NCBI RefSeq assembly: GCF_001515305.1 | Contig: NZ_LNQV01000010.1 | Span: 1 to 64,000, forward strand | Length of the DNA stretch: 64,000 bases | DNA from: Aquitalea pelogenes | GTDB lineage: Bacteria > Pseudomonadota > Gammaproteobacteria > Burkholderiales > Chromobacteriaceae | Direction: 5' to 3' | Shown: piece by piece, positions 1-7,654 of the stretch | Layout: each line of letters begins with the position of its first letter | Position numbering within the stretch: the stretch's first letter is position 1 | Notes under the pieces: model-generated | Seen by the model: only the letters and a program-made list of their open reading frames with translations | Database searches by the model: none | What the model was told of the DNA's origin: nothing | Program-made: the position numbers and the translations under genes

Positions 1-237
1 GCCAGCGCAGCCCAGGCCGACAGCCTCAGCGCACGGCGCTGCCGTTTTGTGCTGGATGACGCCCCCATGGTGGTGTGCGAGGTGTTCCTGCCCGCCCTGC
101 ATTACCGGCAACTGGACAGCAGCCATCCGCTGTATCAGGCCAGCGCAGCCCAGGCCGACAGCCTCAGCGCACGGCGCTGCCGTTTTGTGCTGGATGACGC
201 CCCCATGGTGGTGTGCGAGGTGTTCCTGCCCGCCCTG
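1..237 (+). repeat. Tandem direct repeat, 138-bp period, inside ubiC
   Basis: Positions 1-99 and 139-237 are identical over 99 bp and are separated by 39 bp. The period of 138 bp is exactly 46 codons, so the reading frame is kept. The first unit may extend left of the window. It could be a real recent duplication or an assembly artefact. Confidence 0.95.
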
Positions 238-255
238 AAAGACTTTGCCCGATGA
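1..255 (+). CDS. ubiC: Chorismate lyase, C-terminal part (5' end outside window)
   Basis: Open from the window edge to TGA at 253-255. The last residues (ARRCRFVLDDAPMVVCEVFLPAL) resemble the C-terminus of UbiC, which ends in RRSR...LTELFLPA in E. coli. UbiC converts chorismate to 4-hydroxybenzoate and pyruvate, the first committed ubiquinone step. The next gene is ubiA, joined by an ATGA overlap, as expected for an operon. This C-terminus occurs twice in frame because of a 138-bp tandem duplication, so the product would be 46 residues longer than normal. Identity rests on the C-terminal motif and the neighbour; the catalytic part is not in the window. Confidence 0.8.
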   Translation, partial: ASAAQADSLSARRCRFVLDDAPMVVCEVFLPALHYRQLDSSHPLYQASAAQADSLSARRCRFVLDDAPMVVCEVFLPALKDFAR

Positions 256-1124
256 CACTGCACGCCCTGAAAGACCGCTACACCGTTTACAAGCAGCTGA
301 TGCGCATGGACAAGCCCATCGGCACCCTGCTGCTGCTGTGGCCTACCCTGTGGGGGCTGTGGATCGCCGGCAACGGCAAGCCGGACCCGCTGGTGGTGCT
401 GATTTTCGTGGTCGGCACCTTCCTGATGCGCTCGGCTGGCTGCGTCATCAACGACTATGCCGACCGCCACTACGATATGCATGTGGAGCGCACCAGCCAG
501 CGCCCGTTTGCCCGTGGTGCGGTGACCGAGCGCGAAGCGCTGCTGCTGGCCCTGGTGCTGGCCATTCTCTCCTTCCTGCTGATCTTGCCGCTTAACCAGC
601 TGACCTGGCTGATGAGTGTGCCAGCGGTTTTCGTGGCCGCCAGTTACCCCTTTACCAAGCGTTTCTTCCCCATGCCGCAGGCCTATCTGGGCATTGCCTT
701 CTCTTTTGGCATTCCCATGGCCTTTGCCGCGCTCAACAATCACGTTCCCGCACTGGCCTGGCTGCTGCTGCTGGCCAATGCCTTCTGGACCGTGGCTTAC
801 GACACCGCCTATGCCATGGCCGACAAACCGGATGACCTGAAAATCGGTATCAAGACCTCGGCCATCACTTTTGGCGATCACGACGTCACCGGCATCATGC
901 TGTGCCACGCCGTGTTCATCAGCATGATGACCGGTATCGGCCTGCACCTGAGCCTGGGCTGGCCCTTCTTTGCCGCGCTGATCATCAGCCTGGGCTTGAT
1001 TGCCAAGCAGTATCTGGAAATCCGCACCCGTGACCGGGGGCTGTGTTTCAAGGCTTTTCTGGACAATAACCGCGTCGGTGCGGTGCTGATGGCAGGTATC
1101 GTGCTGAGCTATCTGTTGAAGTGA
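252..1124 (+). CDS. ubiA: 4-hydroxybenzoate polyprenyltransferase
   Basis: A 290-residue integral membrane prenyltransferase that joins a polyprenyl chain to 4-hydroxybenzoate in ubiquinone synthesis. Length matches E. coli UbiA. The first Asp-rich motif is at residues 67-75 (NDYADRHYD), and the second, in the YDTAYAMADKPDD region, binds the second Mg-diphosphate site. Hydrophobic segments alternate throughout. The ATG at 252 overlaps the ubiC stop (ATGA), which fixes the start over in-frame upstream codons and implies translational coupling. No clear intrinsic terminator follows; repeat-rich DNA begins about 45 bp downstream. Confidence 0.96.
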   Translation: MTLHALKDRYTVYKQLMRMDKPIGTLLLLWPTLWGLWIAGNGKPDPLVVLIFVVGTFLMRSAGCVINDYADRHYDMHVERTSQRPFARGAVTEREALLLALVLAILSFLLILPLNQLTWLMSVPAVFVAASYPFTKRFFPMPQAYLGIAFSFGIPMAFAALNNHVPALAWLLLLANAFWTVAYDTAYAMADKPDDLKIGIKTSAITFGDHDVTGIMLCHAVFISMMTGIGLHLSLGWPFFAALIISLGLIAKQYLEIRTRDRGLCFKAFLDNNRVGAVLMAGIVLSYLLK

Positions 1125-1167
1125 AGGTGTAGCCGCATGGTGGGCGGTCAAAGTTAAAACAGGTTTT

Positions 1168-1250
1168 GCATCCGCTTACGCGGATGAGGGTTTTGAGTGC
1201 CGCTTCCGCGCGGCGGACGGGAAAGGGATCTTTGCTTGGCCAAAGATCCC
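1168..1250 (+). repeat. Structured repeat, copy A
   Basis: Starts with a small hairpin ATCCGC-N4-GCGGAT (1170-1185), then the conserved block GTGCCGCTTCCGC (from 1198). It ends with a 10-bp perfect stem GGGATCTTTG / CAAAGATCCC (1225-1234, 1241-1250) around the loop CTTGGC. Copies B (1612-1695) and C (2959-3030) share the same order of parts. Confidence 0.8.
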
Positions 1251-1509
1251 CACTACAGGAAAAGTTAGCCGCATCGTATGGCCTGCGGCTGCCCGACAGG
1301 ACTGCATCGGTGCGGTGGTTCTCTGATCAAGAACACCTGTCGGAGCCACCCCGTCCCGTCAGCGCGAGCCGACACAGATGTGCCGCTCAGGGTCTTAAGC
1401 GGTCGGCTGTTCGCAGCGGCGCGACGTTAGCGCGTCGCAAGTTCCGGCCGCGCCCTGAGCGGTGCGGCTGGGGCGGGAATTCGACGCGCTGCGGGTCGCC
1501 TTTTCTTTG

Positions 1510-1543
1510 GGTACTTTCTTTTGGCGAAGCAAAAGCAAAGTAC
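1510..1543. repeat. Long inverted repeat (hairpin)
   Basis: GGTACTTTCTTTTG is followed by GCGAAG and then CAAAAGCAAAGTACC, a near-perfect stem with one bulged base. From memory, similar TTTGGGTACTTTCTTTTGGC blocks recur between genes in several proteobacteria and are often mis-annotated as small hypothetical proteins. I see only one copy in this window. Confidence 0.7.
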
Positions 1544-1611
1544 CTCGACGGCGGGGCGAGACCCGCGAAGTTGTTTTTTGTTTTGATCTTGATGGCGATA
1601 ACCCAGTGTGG

Positions 1612-1695
1612 GAATCCGCTCACGCGGATGATGATTTAAGTGCCGCTTCCGCACGGCAGACGGGAAGGAGGGCTTGCCTGGCCAAGCCCTCCTTC
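1612..1695 (+). repeat. Structured repeat, copy B
   Basis: It has the same layout as copy A: ATCCGC-N4-GCGGAT (1614-1629), the block AGTGCCGCTTCCGC, then a terminal stem. That stem is a different sequence, GAAGGAGGGCTTG / CAAGCCCTCCTTC (1664-1676, 1683-1695), perfect over 13 bp around the loop CCTGGC. Both arms changed together relative to copy A. Confidence 0.8.
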
Positions 1696-1920
1696 ACCTC
1701 CAAGGCCACCCCAACAAGCATGGCCTGCGGCTGCCCTCCGGGACCTGACACTGCTGCGGCACGGCTGGAACTCGCGATTGGCTAACGTCCAATTGCTCAA
1801 ACAGCCAGCCGCTTAAAACCGCAGCAGCGCCACCCGTCGGCATGCTTGACGGGGCCCGTGGGCGCGTCGGTGCGGTGGTTTTCCAGCTGGGAAAATGGAT
1901 TTACTCGGGAGGATTTCACG

Positions 1921-1946
1921 GTGGATCGCCCCTTCGGGGCATCCAC
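1921..1946. repeat. REP-like GTGGAT hairpin
   Basis: GTGGATCGCCCC, loop TTC, GGGGCATCCAC forms a GC-rich hairpin bounded by GTGGAT/ATCCAC and followed by CCTACAGG. It resembles the dispersed TAGGGTGGAT...ATCCACC palindromes of many beta- and gammaproteobacteria. Assignment to that family is by memory. Confidence 0.5.
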
Positions 1947-2273
1947 CCTACAGGCCACTCCCGTCAACAACCTGCTATTTACCCTCACCTTCAGCCAGTT
2001 TCCGCCCTACTCCCCCATCGCTACAGTGTGCCGCTGGTGCTCAACACACCCCCAACACGGCTGCCGCATCCGTTTGTCTTGCGGCATTTTTACGTCCATC
2101 GGTTTTGTCATTGTCGGTTTTTGTGGACAATGCGCAGCTTATGGTCGGGTAGCGTGCAGCCATGCAATACCTGGGCAACCGGGAAAAACTGTGGGCCGTG
2201 TTGGCGGTGTTGAAGTGCCCGACCACCCTCTCAACAAGGGTGATTTCAACGATCCAACATCAAGGCAAGTACC

Positions 2274-2954
2274 ATGACCCAGCACACCCCTTCACAATCC
2301 GAACATCCCCCTCCCCTTTGCTTTTACTACCACGGTAAACCGCTGCATGTGCTGCACCACAACGACCAATGGTGGCTGCACAGCAGCGATGTACTGGCCG
2401 TCATCGGACGGCGGCTGGGACGCCGCATCCAGCAATTACTGAGTGCCGACCCCAATACTGGCATCTCCCCGTTTGGCGAAGAACAACCGGAGTGCTGGCT
2501 CGCCACCGCCCTGCTGCGCGTCTTGCGTCGTAGCGGCAAGCCGCTGGCGCGGCAACTGCGAAACTGGTTGAACAGCGAGCTGCTGCCCGCACTGGCGCAG
2601 TTACCACCCGCAGCCCCACGTTGGGAGCAGGCTCTGGCACTGGCGACGGAGGCCGGGGTCCAGGTGAGCCATGCGGTGTTGCAAGCGGTGCTGAACCAAG
2701 GCATGCGTTGGCAGCATTCGCACTGGTTGCTGACGCTGGATTACACGCCTGACCACCCCTTGCGCCATGCGCATGGCCGTTTGCTGGGGCTGAACAGCAA
2801 GGTAACGCCCTTGCAGGCGCTGGCGCAGCAGATTGCCACTGCGCAGGGGATTGCCGCGGATAATGGTGAATTGCTGGTGCTGGCGTCAGCGTGTCATCAG
2901 CAACTGCGTGGCCGTTTACAGCGGCAGGCCCGGCGGGTGATGCAGGCGGGTTGA
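2274..2954 (+). CDS. BRO-N-like protein of unknown function
   Basis: A 226-residue protein. The N-terminus (FYYHGKPLHVLHHNDQWWLHSSDV, then a Leu-Arg-rich stretch) resembles the BRO-N fold of phage antirepressors, in which a Tyr/Gly hairpin is followed by W....DV. The C-terminal half is Gln- and Leu-rich and probably helical. It has no signal peptide and no membrane segment. The start is the ATG at 2274, preceded by AAGGCAAG. It is alone, flanked on both sides by copies of the same structured repeat, which suggests acquired DNA or a phage remnant. The BRO-N assignment is tentative. Confidence 0.6.
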   Translation: MTQHTPSQSEHPPPLCFYYHGKPLHVLHHNDQWWLHSSDVLAVIGRRLGRRIQQLLSADPNTGISPFGEEQPECWLATALLRVLRRSGKPLARQLRNWLNSELLPALAQLPPAAPRWEQALALATEAGVQVSHAVLQAVLNQGMRWQHSHWLLTLDYTPDHPLRHAHGRLLGLNSKVTPLQALAQQIATAQGIAADNGELLVLASACHQQLRGRLQRQARRVMQAG

Positions 2955-2958
2955 GTGG

Positions 2959-3030
2959 GCATCCGCTGCGCGGATGATGATTTAAGTGCCGCTTCCGCGC
3001 GGCGGACAGGCAAGAGATCTTTGCTTGGCC
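2959..3030 (+). repeat. Structured repeat, copy C (truncated)
   Basis: Begins 4 bp after the previous stop codon with ATCCGC-TGC-GCGGAT (2961-2975), then TTTAAGTGCCGCTTCCGC as in copy B. The left arm GAGATCTTTG and loop CTTGGC (3014-3029) match copy A, but the right arm is missing and the sequence runs into the terminator of the opposite-strand operon. Confidence 0.75.
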
Positions 3031-3033
3031 CTC

Positions 3034-3061
3034 AACAAAAAAGGCCCCGCCCGGAGCCTTT
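3034..3061 (-). terminator. Intrinsic terminator of the minus-strand operon
   Basis: Read on the minus strand, AAAGGCTCCGGGCGGGGCCTTTTTTGTT: a GC-rich stem followed by a T run, about 22 bp after the stop codon at 3083. Confidence 0.8.
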
Positions 3062-3082
3062 GCGTGCTGAACGATACCGGCG

Positions 3083-3517
3083 CTACTGCGCCTGGAACGG
3101 CAGGCTGTAAGCCTTCTCCCCCAGATGCAGGGTGGCAATCCAGTGACGGCTACCCGTGGCACATACCGGCAAGGTGATGCGGGCTTGCCAGTTGGCGCCA
3201 TCCGCCACAAAGCGGTAGCGATTGAACCCCATGTCCATGTCTGCCATGGCGAACTCCACGCTGGGTTCGCTGGCAGTCACCCCTTCCAGGCGCATGACAA
3301 AAGGCTTGCCATTTTGCGGAGGCGTGACAAAACGCAGGCTGCCACCGTCCGGCAGGCTGCACGCCCCCTGTGTGACATTGCAGGCCAGCGACTCCGGCAC
3401 AGCGGCTTGTTGCTTGTGCTGGAAATACCACCAGATGAGGCCGCCCTTGAGTGCCGCCAGCAATATCAGGGCAACGCCAATCAACAGCAGTTTTTTCTGC
3501 TTGAGATTCATCGTCAT
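3083..3517 (-). CDS. Membrane-anchored periplasmic protein, possibly FixH/YtkA-like
   Basis: About 144 residues. One N-terminal membrane helix (LLLIGVALILLAALKGGLIWWYF) is followed by a periplasmic beta-rich domain with paired Cys (CNVTQGACSL) and MADMDMGFNRYRF...LPVC. The MDMGFN pattern and length recall YtkA/FixH-type domains, but this is not certain. The start is taken at 3517, where ATGA overlaps the upstream stop; ATG codons at 3523 and 3511 are alternatives. It is the last gene before a terminator and is coupled to the Nudix-ThiE gene. Function unknown. Confidence 0.7.
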   Translation of the reverse strand: MTMNLKQKKLLLIGVALILLAALKGGLIWWYFQHKQQAAVPESLACNVTQGACSLPDGGSLRFVTPPQNGKPFVMRLEGVTASEPSVEFAMADMDMGFNRYRFVADGANWQARITLPVCATGSRHWIATLHLGEKAYSLPFQAQ

Positions 3518-4455
3518 TGCCATGCCCCCCGCATCAGCGCCACCCCGTGCGCACCATGCTGGCGGGCTCGTGGCAGATCCTGCTGCTGCAAACCACCCAA
3601 CGCATACACCGGCAGCGGGATGCCATCTGCCAATACCGCCGTAAAGCCTTGCCAGCCCAGTGGCGTGACGCCGGGGTGGCTGGCCGTGGGCTGGACGTGT
3701 CCAAGCAAGGCGTAATCCAGGCCGAGCGCTGCCGCCTGTTGTAATTCCTCAGCCGAATGCACTGAAGCCCCCACCCAGTCAAAATCCGGCCGCAGTGCCA
3801 GATGCCGCAGACGGGTGCCATTCAGATGCACACCATCCACCGGCCAGCCGACCAGCCAGTCCGGCTCGGCATTCACCACCACCTTGCCGCCGCGCGCATG
3901 TACGATGGCAGCCACGTCGGAGACAAAGGCCTGCAACTGCTGCCGGTTCATGTCCGGTTCACGCACCTGTACCAGCCCGTATGCAGGGCCAGCGGCCAAG
4001 GCTTGCAACTGGGCGGCCACGCCAATTTCATGCGCGCAAGTGATGGCATAGACGGCAGGCAGTTGCAGGGATTTGAGGATAGGCCCGTTAGCCGGCAGCA
4101 TGGGCTCGACACTGGTCTGGTCTGGCGCTTGCCAGGCAAACTGCTGGCCTTCCTGTGGCTGCGGCTCACCCTGCCAGTCCCATACCCGGAAGAAGTGCAA
4201 GCGTACCGATGCATGTTCGTAGTGATGCACCCGGGTCAGCCAGGGCGTGGCATGGGTCACCGTGATGGCCATTTCTTCTTGCAGCTCGCGCACCAGCGCC
4301 TGCATGGCGCTTTCTCCCGGCTCCACCTTGCCGCCGGGAAACTCCCAGTAACCGGCATAGGGCTTGCCTTCCGGCCGGCTGCCCAGCATGAAGCTGCCAT
4401 CCGGTCGCATCAGTGCGCCCGCCACCACTTCGATGATTTTCTTGTCGGAATGCAT
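3514..4455 (-). CDS. Nudix hydrolase fused to a ThiE-like domain (MutT family)
   Basis: A 313-residue two-domain protein. Residues 5-130 are a Nudix domain with box G42-x5-E48-x7-R56-E57-L-x-E60-E61; the usual Gly two residues after the last Glu is Ala. This half should hydrolyse oxidised nucleotides such as 8-oxo-dGTP. Residues 133-313 resemble thiamine phosphate synthase/TenI (VQVREPD, GVHLNGTRL, GASVHSAEEL, YALGGL). This fusion is a known proteobacterial family; the role of the ThiE-like half is not established. The neighbours do not suggest thiamine synthesis. Confidence 0.88.
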   Translation of the reverse strand: MHSDKKIIEVVAGALMRPDGSFMLGSRPEGKPYAGYWEFPGGKVEPGESAMQALVRELQEEMAITVTHATPWLTRVHHYEHASVRLHFFRVWDWQGEPQPQEGQQFAWQAPDQTSVEPMLPANGPILKSLQLPAVYAITCAHEIGVAAQLQALAAGPAYGLVQVREPDMNRQQLQAFVSDVAAIVHARGGKVVVNAEPDWLVGWPVDGVHLNGTRLRHLALRPDFDWVGASVHSAEELQQAAALGLDYALLGHVQPTASHPGVTPLGWQGFTAVLADGIPLPVYALGGLQQQDLPRARQHGAHGVALMRGAWQ

Positions 4456-4472
4456 GTTGATTATTGTTTGCC

Positions 4473-5354
4473 TTAATGTTTCTCGCGGGCCACCACCACG
4501 CCGCTGGCGATGATGAGTGCACCGCCCAGCCAGGTGGTGATGCCGGGCATTTCACCAAAAAACAGATAGCCCAGTGCGGCTGCCCATAGCAGGATGCTGT
4601 ATTCCAGCGGTGCCACCGCCGACAGCTGCACATAGCGCAGTGACAGTGCGTTGACGAAATTGGCCAACCCGCCGCTCAGGCCCAGCAACAGCAGTACCAG
4701 CCAGTCGCCCCAGCCGGGCAGCTGCCAGTCGCTGCCGGCAGTCAGCGCACTGACTATCAGCATGATCAGCGTTCCCAGCATGGCAATGGTGGCCGGGCTG
4801 TCGGTGGCCGACAGCTGGCGCGTCAGCAGCGAGGCCAGGGCATAAGACAAGGCAGAACCCACCGCCAGCAGGCTGTAGACATTGAACTGCAGGCCGGACC
4901 AGCCACACACCACCAGCACACCCAGCAAGCCCAGTACCACCGCCAGCCATTGCCGCCTCCCAACGCGCTCGCCCAGCCACACCAGGCTGAGCAAGAGCAT
5001 GAACACCGGGTTGGACAGGGTGATCACCGTCACCGTGGCCAGGGGCAGATGGCGCAAGGCAATGAAGAAAGTGACGATGGTGACCAGCACCACCATGCCA
5101 CGCAGCAAATGCCGCCACGGATGGGCGGTGGCCAGTAGCCTGGCCGGTGCGCTGCTGTGACGCAAGCCCAGCACCAGCAGGATGGGCAGGGCAAACAGCG
5201 AGCGGAAGAAGATGATCTCCCCCACCGGATAGCCATGGGTCAGCCATTTGGCGCTGGCATCCATCACCGCCAGCAAAAAGATGGCCAGACTGTACAGCAG
5301 GATGCCGCGCGCCTTGTGCTGCGACGGCATGCTGGCGGCGGCCGTCACGCTCAC
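4473..5354 (-). CDS. EamA-family (DMT) transporter
   Basis: A 293-residue integral membrane protein with about ten hydrophobic helices arranged as two EamA repeats (residues ~17-145 and ~155-285). The GTG start at 5354 overlaps the stop of the DUF815 gene (GTGA); the ATG eight codons in is the alternative. It probably exports a small metabolite; the substrate cannot be read from sequence. Cotranscription with the DUF815 ATPase is likely from the overlap. Confidence 0.85.
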   Translation of the reverse strand: MSVTAAASMPSQHKARGILLYSLAIFLLAVMDASAKWLTHGYPVGEIIFFRSLFALPILLVLGLRHSSAPARLLATAHPWRHLLRGMVVLVTIVTFFIALRHLPLATVTVITLSNPVFMLLLSLVWLGERVGRRQWLAVVLGLLGVLVVCGWSGLQFNVYSLLAVGSALSYALASLLTRQLSATDSPATIAMLGTLIMLIVSALTAGSDWQLPGWGDWLVLLLLGLSGGLANFVNALSLRYVQLSAVAPLEYSILLWAAALGYLFFGEMPGITTWLGGALIIASGVVVAREKH

Positions 5355-6229
5355 TTGCCCAGCTCCGCCTTGCGTTCCTTGGCGCTACGCCCGGCCCAGT
5401 CATTGGCAAACTGCCAGGCTACCCGGCCGGAACGGCTGGCGCGCAGCTGGCTCCATTGCAGGGCAGCGCGTTCGGCTTCGCTGTCCATGGGCAGCTGGAA
5501 ATGCTCCAGCCAGGTTTTGACCGCGGCGAGGTAAGCGTCCTGATCAAACGGATAAAACGACAGCCACAGGCCGAAGCGGTCCGACAGCGACACTTTTTCT
5601 TCGATGGCTTCGCCCGGATGGATTTCGCCATCGCTGACCCAGCCTTCGCGGTTTTCGCTGTGTTTTTCCGGCATCAGGTGACGGCGGTTGGAGGTGGCAT
5701 ACACCAGCATGTTTTCCGCCCGGCGGGCCAGGCCGCCATCCAGTGCGGTTTTCAGTGCCTTGTAGGCGTCATCACCATCTTCAAACGACAGGTCGTCACA
5801 GAACAGGATGTAACGCTCCTTGCGACCGGCCACCAGTGCCATGATCTGGGCCAGATCGGACAAATGCTCCTTGTCCACCTCGATGATGCGCAGGCCCTTG
5901 TCGGCAAACTCCGGCAGCAAGGCTTTTACCAGTGACGATTTGCCGGTGCCACGCGCACCAGTCAGCAGCACATTGTTGGCCGGTTTGCCCTTGACGAACT
6001 GGCGGGTGTTGCGCACCAAGAGCTTGAGCTGATTGTCGATATGGGTCAGCCGTGCCAGCGGCAGGGTGTGCGGCTCGTCGACACTCTCCAGCCAGCCGGC
6101 CATGCCCTGACGCCGCCAGCGGTAAGCCGCTGCACTCCAGTCCGGCTCGGGCCGGGCCGGAGGCAACAGGGGTTCGAGACGGGCCAGCAGGGCTTCGGCG
6201 CGGGCCAGGAATGCTTGCAGTTGCTCCAT
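5351..6229 (-). CDS. DUF815 AAA-type ATP-binding protein
   Basis: 292 residues. It has a Walker A motif at 91-98 (GARGTGKS) and a Walker B-like ILFCDDLSFE around 141-150. This matches the DUF815 family of AAA-like ATPases, conserved near DNA metabolism genes in many proteobacteria but without an assigned function. The N-terminal 30 residues are a predicted helix rich in Leu and Ala. The ATG at 6229 is preceded by GGAGAG on the minus strand. It overlaps the downstream transporter. Confidence 0.85.
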   Translation of the reverse strand: MEQLQAFLARAEALLARLEPLLPPARPEPDWSAAAYRWRRQGMAGWLESVDEPHTLPLARLTHIDNQLKLLVRNTRQFVKGKPANNVLLTGARGTGKSSLVKALLPEFADKGLRIIEVDKEHLSDLAQIMALVAGRKERYILFCDDLSFEDGDDAYKALKTALDGGLARRAENMLVYATSNRRHLMPEKHSENREGWVSDGEIHPGEAIEEKVSLSDRFGLWLSFYPFDQDAYLAAVKTWLEHFQLPMDSEAERAALQWSQLRASRSGRVAWQFANDWAGRSAKERKAELGK

Positions 6230-6293
6230 ATCATCTCTCCATACAAAAACAGTCTGGCCGTAGCCAGACTGTCTGAACTATTGATGCGCTATG

Positions 6294-6980
6294 TCAGCCA
6301 CGCAGGCTGATGATCGGCCAGCCCTGCTCCTTGGCATGCTGGCGCAGGGTGTCGTCCGGGTCGACTGCCACCGGGTTGCTGACGATGGACAACAAGGGCA
6401 GGTCGTTGTGCGAATCGCTATAGAAGAAGCTGCGGCCATAGCTGGCCAGCATCTGGCCACGTTCAGCCAGCCACATTTCCAGCCGGGTAATCTTGCCGGC
6501 CTGGAAGCTGGGTACGCCGGTGTGCTTGCCGGTGTAACGACCATCGGCGGTGCGTTCCAGGTCGATGGCGATCAGGTGTTCGTCATCCACGCCCAGTTCG
6601 GCCGCGATGGGACCGGTGATGAAGCGGTTGGTGGCGGTGATGATGAGGATTTCATCGCCCTGCTGGCGATGCAGGTTGAGCAGGTCACGCGCGGCTTGCG
6701 GAATGATGGGGCGGATATGTTCATCCATATAAGCCGCATGCAGTGCCGCCAGTTCCTGATTGTCGTAGCGGGTGAGCGGTTCCAGCGCAAATTCCAGGTA
6801 TTCGCCGATATTCAGCGTGCCGGCCTTGTACTGTTCGTAGAAATGGTTGTTGCGGTGGTCGTAGTAAGCCTGATCCACAATGCCGCGCTTGATCAGGAAG
6901 CGCGGCCATTCGAAATCGGAGTCGCCGATCAGCAGGGTGTTGTCCAGGTCAAACAGGGCCAGATTGCGTGCTTGGGTCAT
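6294..6980 (-). CDS. HAD-superfamily phosphatase (subfamily IB, SerB-like)
   Basis: 228 residues. The HAD motif I FDLDNTLL has nucleophile D11 and acid D13. Motif II is the IITATN stretch, and motif III/IV is the YSDSHNDLPLL stretch, which binds Mg. The family includes phosphoserine- and histidinol-phosphate-type phosphatases; the substrate is unknown. The ATG at 6980 overlaps the hda stop (ATGA), so the two are cotranscribed, an arrangement common in betaproteobacteria. Confidence 0.88.
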   Translation of the reverse strand: MTQARNLALFDLDNTLLIGDSDFEWPRFLIKRGIVDQAYYDHRNNHFYEQYKAGTLNIGEYLEFALEPLTRYDNQELAALHAAYMDEHIRPIIPQAARDLLNLHRQQGDEILIITATNRFITGPIAAELGVDDEHLIAIDLERTADGRYTGKHTGVPSFQAGKITRLEMWLAERGQMLASYGRSFFYSDSHNDLPLLSIVSNPVAVDPDDTLRQHAKEQGWPIISLRG

Positions 6981-7654
6981 GTGTCGGAAGAACTCGCGGT
7001 TTGCAAAACGTTTTTCACCAGCGGCACGGTGATGGGACGGCGCAGCGCCAGCGAATAGCGGTCCAGCATGTCCAGCATGCCGATCAGGCTGGACAGGTCG
7101 CGCCGCCAGTGGGTAAGCAGGTAACGGAATACATCGTCGGCAATCGCCAGCTGGCGGTTGGCGGCATGAGTGCGCAGGGCGGCCAGCTTGTCGTCGTCGG
7201 ACAGGGCCTTTACTTCCAGCACCAGTCCCCATCCCAGGCGGGTACGCAGGTCGTCACGCACGGCGGCGGCCATCGGCGGCTTGCGCCCGGCCATCAGCAG
7301 GCGGCCTTCGCCGCTCTCCTTCAGGGAGTTATAAAAGGAGAACAGGGTGATCTGGTCGTCCGGTGCCAGGTCGTCGACATGGTCTACGGCGATGAAGCTG
7401 GCTTCACGGGCAAAGTCCGGCAAATGCTCTTTCTGGCCATCCAGATAAATGGAAGCACGCCCCAGCCGCTCGGCATGGGCAATCCAGGCTTGCAACAGGT
7501 GCGTCTTGCCGCTGCCGGGTTCACCCCACAGATAGATGAAACGCTCGCCATCCTCCGCCGTGAGGGCGGTAATCACCTCGCGGTTGCGCTGGGCCAGGAA
7601 ATTGTCGAAAGCCGGCAGCGGCGTGGGGGTCAGGTCTAGTACTAGCTGGTCCAA
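6977..7654 (-). CDS. hda: DnaA regulatory inactivator Hda
   Basis: A 225-residue AAA+ protein homologous to DnaA domain III. Residues 3-8 (QLVLDL) form the beta-clamp-binding motif and residues 44-51 (GEPGSGKT) the Walker A motif. Hda bound to the sliding clamp stimulates ATP hydrolysis by DnaA and prevents re-initiation. The reading frame begins with TTG at 7654; no ATG gives the clamp motif, so a weak start is likely. E. coli hda uses CTG, so low translation may be a conserved control. Followed directly by the HAD gene. Confidence 0.93.
   Translation of the reverse strand: MDQLVLDLTPTPLPAFDNFLAQRNREVITALTAEDGERFIYLWGEPGSGKTHLLQAWIAHAERLGRASIYLDGQKEHLPDFAREASFIAVDHVDDLAPDDQITLFSFYNSLKESGEGRLLMAGRKPPMAAAVRDDLRTRLGWGLVLEVKALSDDDKLAALRTHAANRQLAIADDVFRYLLTHWRRDLSSLIGMLDMLDRYSLALRRPITVPLVKNVLQTASSSDT

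Larger units (their letters stand above)
1125..2273. other. 1.15-kb non-coding, repeat-rich region
   Basis: No convincing gene is present; open frames on both strands are short, overlap each other and read through inverted repeats. The region holds two diverged copies of a structured repeat (from about 1168 and 1612), which also share ATGGCCTGCGGCTGCC (1276 and 1719 areas) and TCGGTGCGGTGGTT (about 1308 and 1868). It also holds a long hairpin (1510-1543) and a REP-like hairpin (1921-1946). Such DNA usually marks a site where repeat families accumulate between conserved operons. Confidence 0.7.

Noticed and set aside
135-1151. 338-residue minus-strand open frame over ubiA
   Set aside because: Gln/His/Gly-rich composition typical of a GC-rich antisense shadow; ubiA on the other strand is certain.
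1166-1639. 157-residue plus-strand frame in the repeat region
   Set aside because: Reads through hairpins and repeats with no protein-like pattern; similar repeat DNA is often wrongly annotated as hypothetical proteins.
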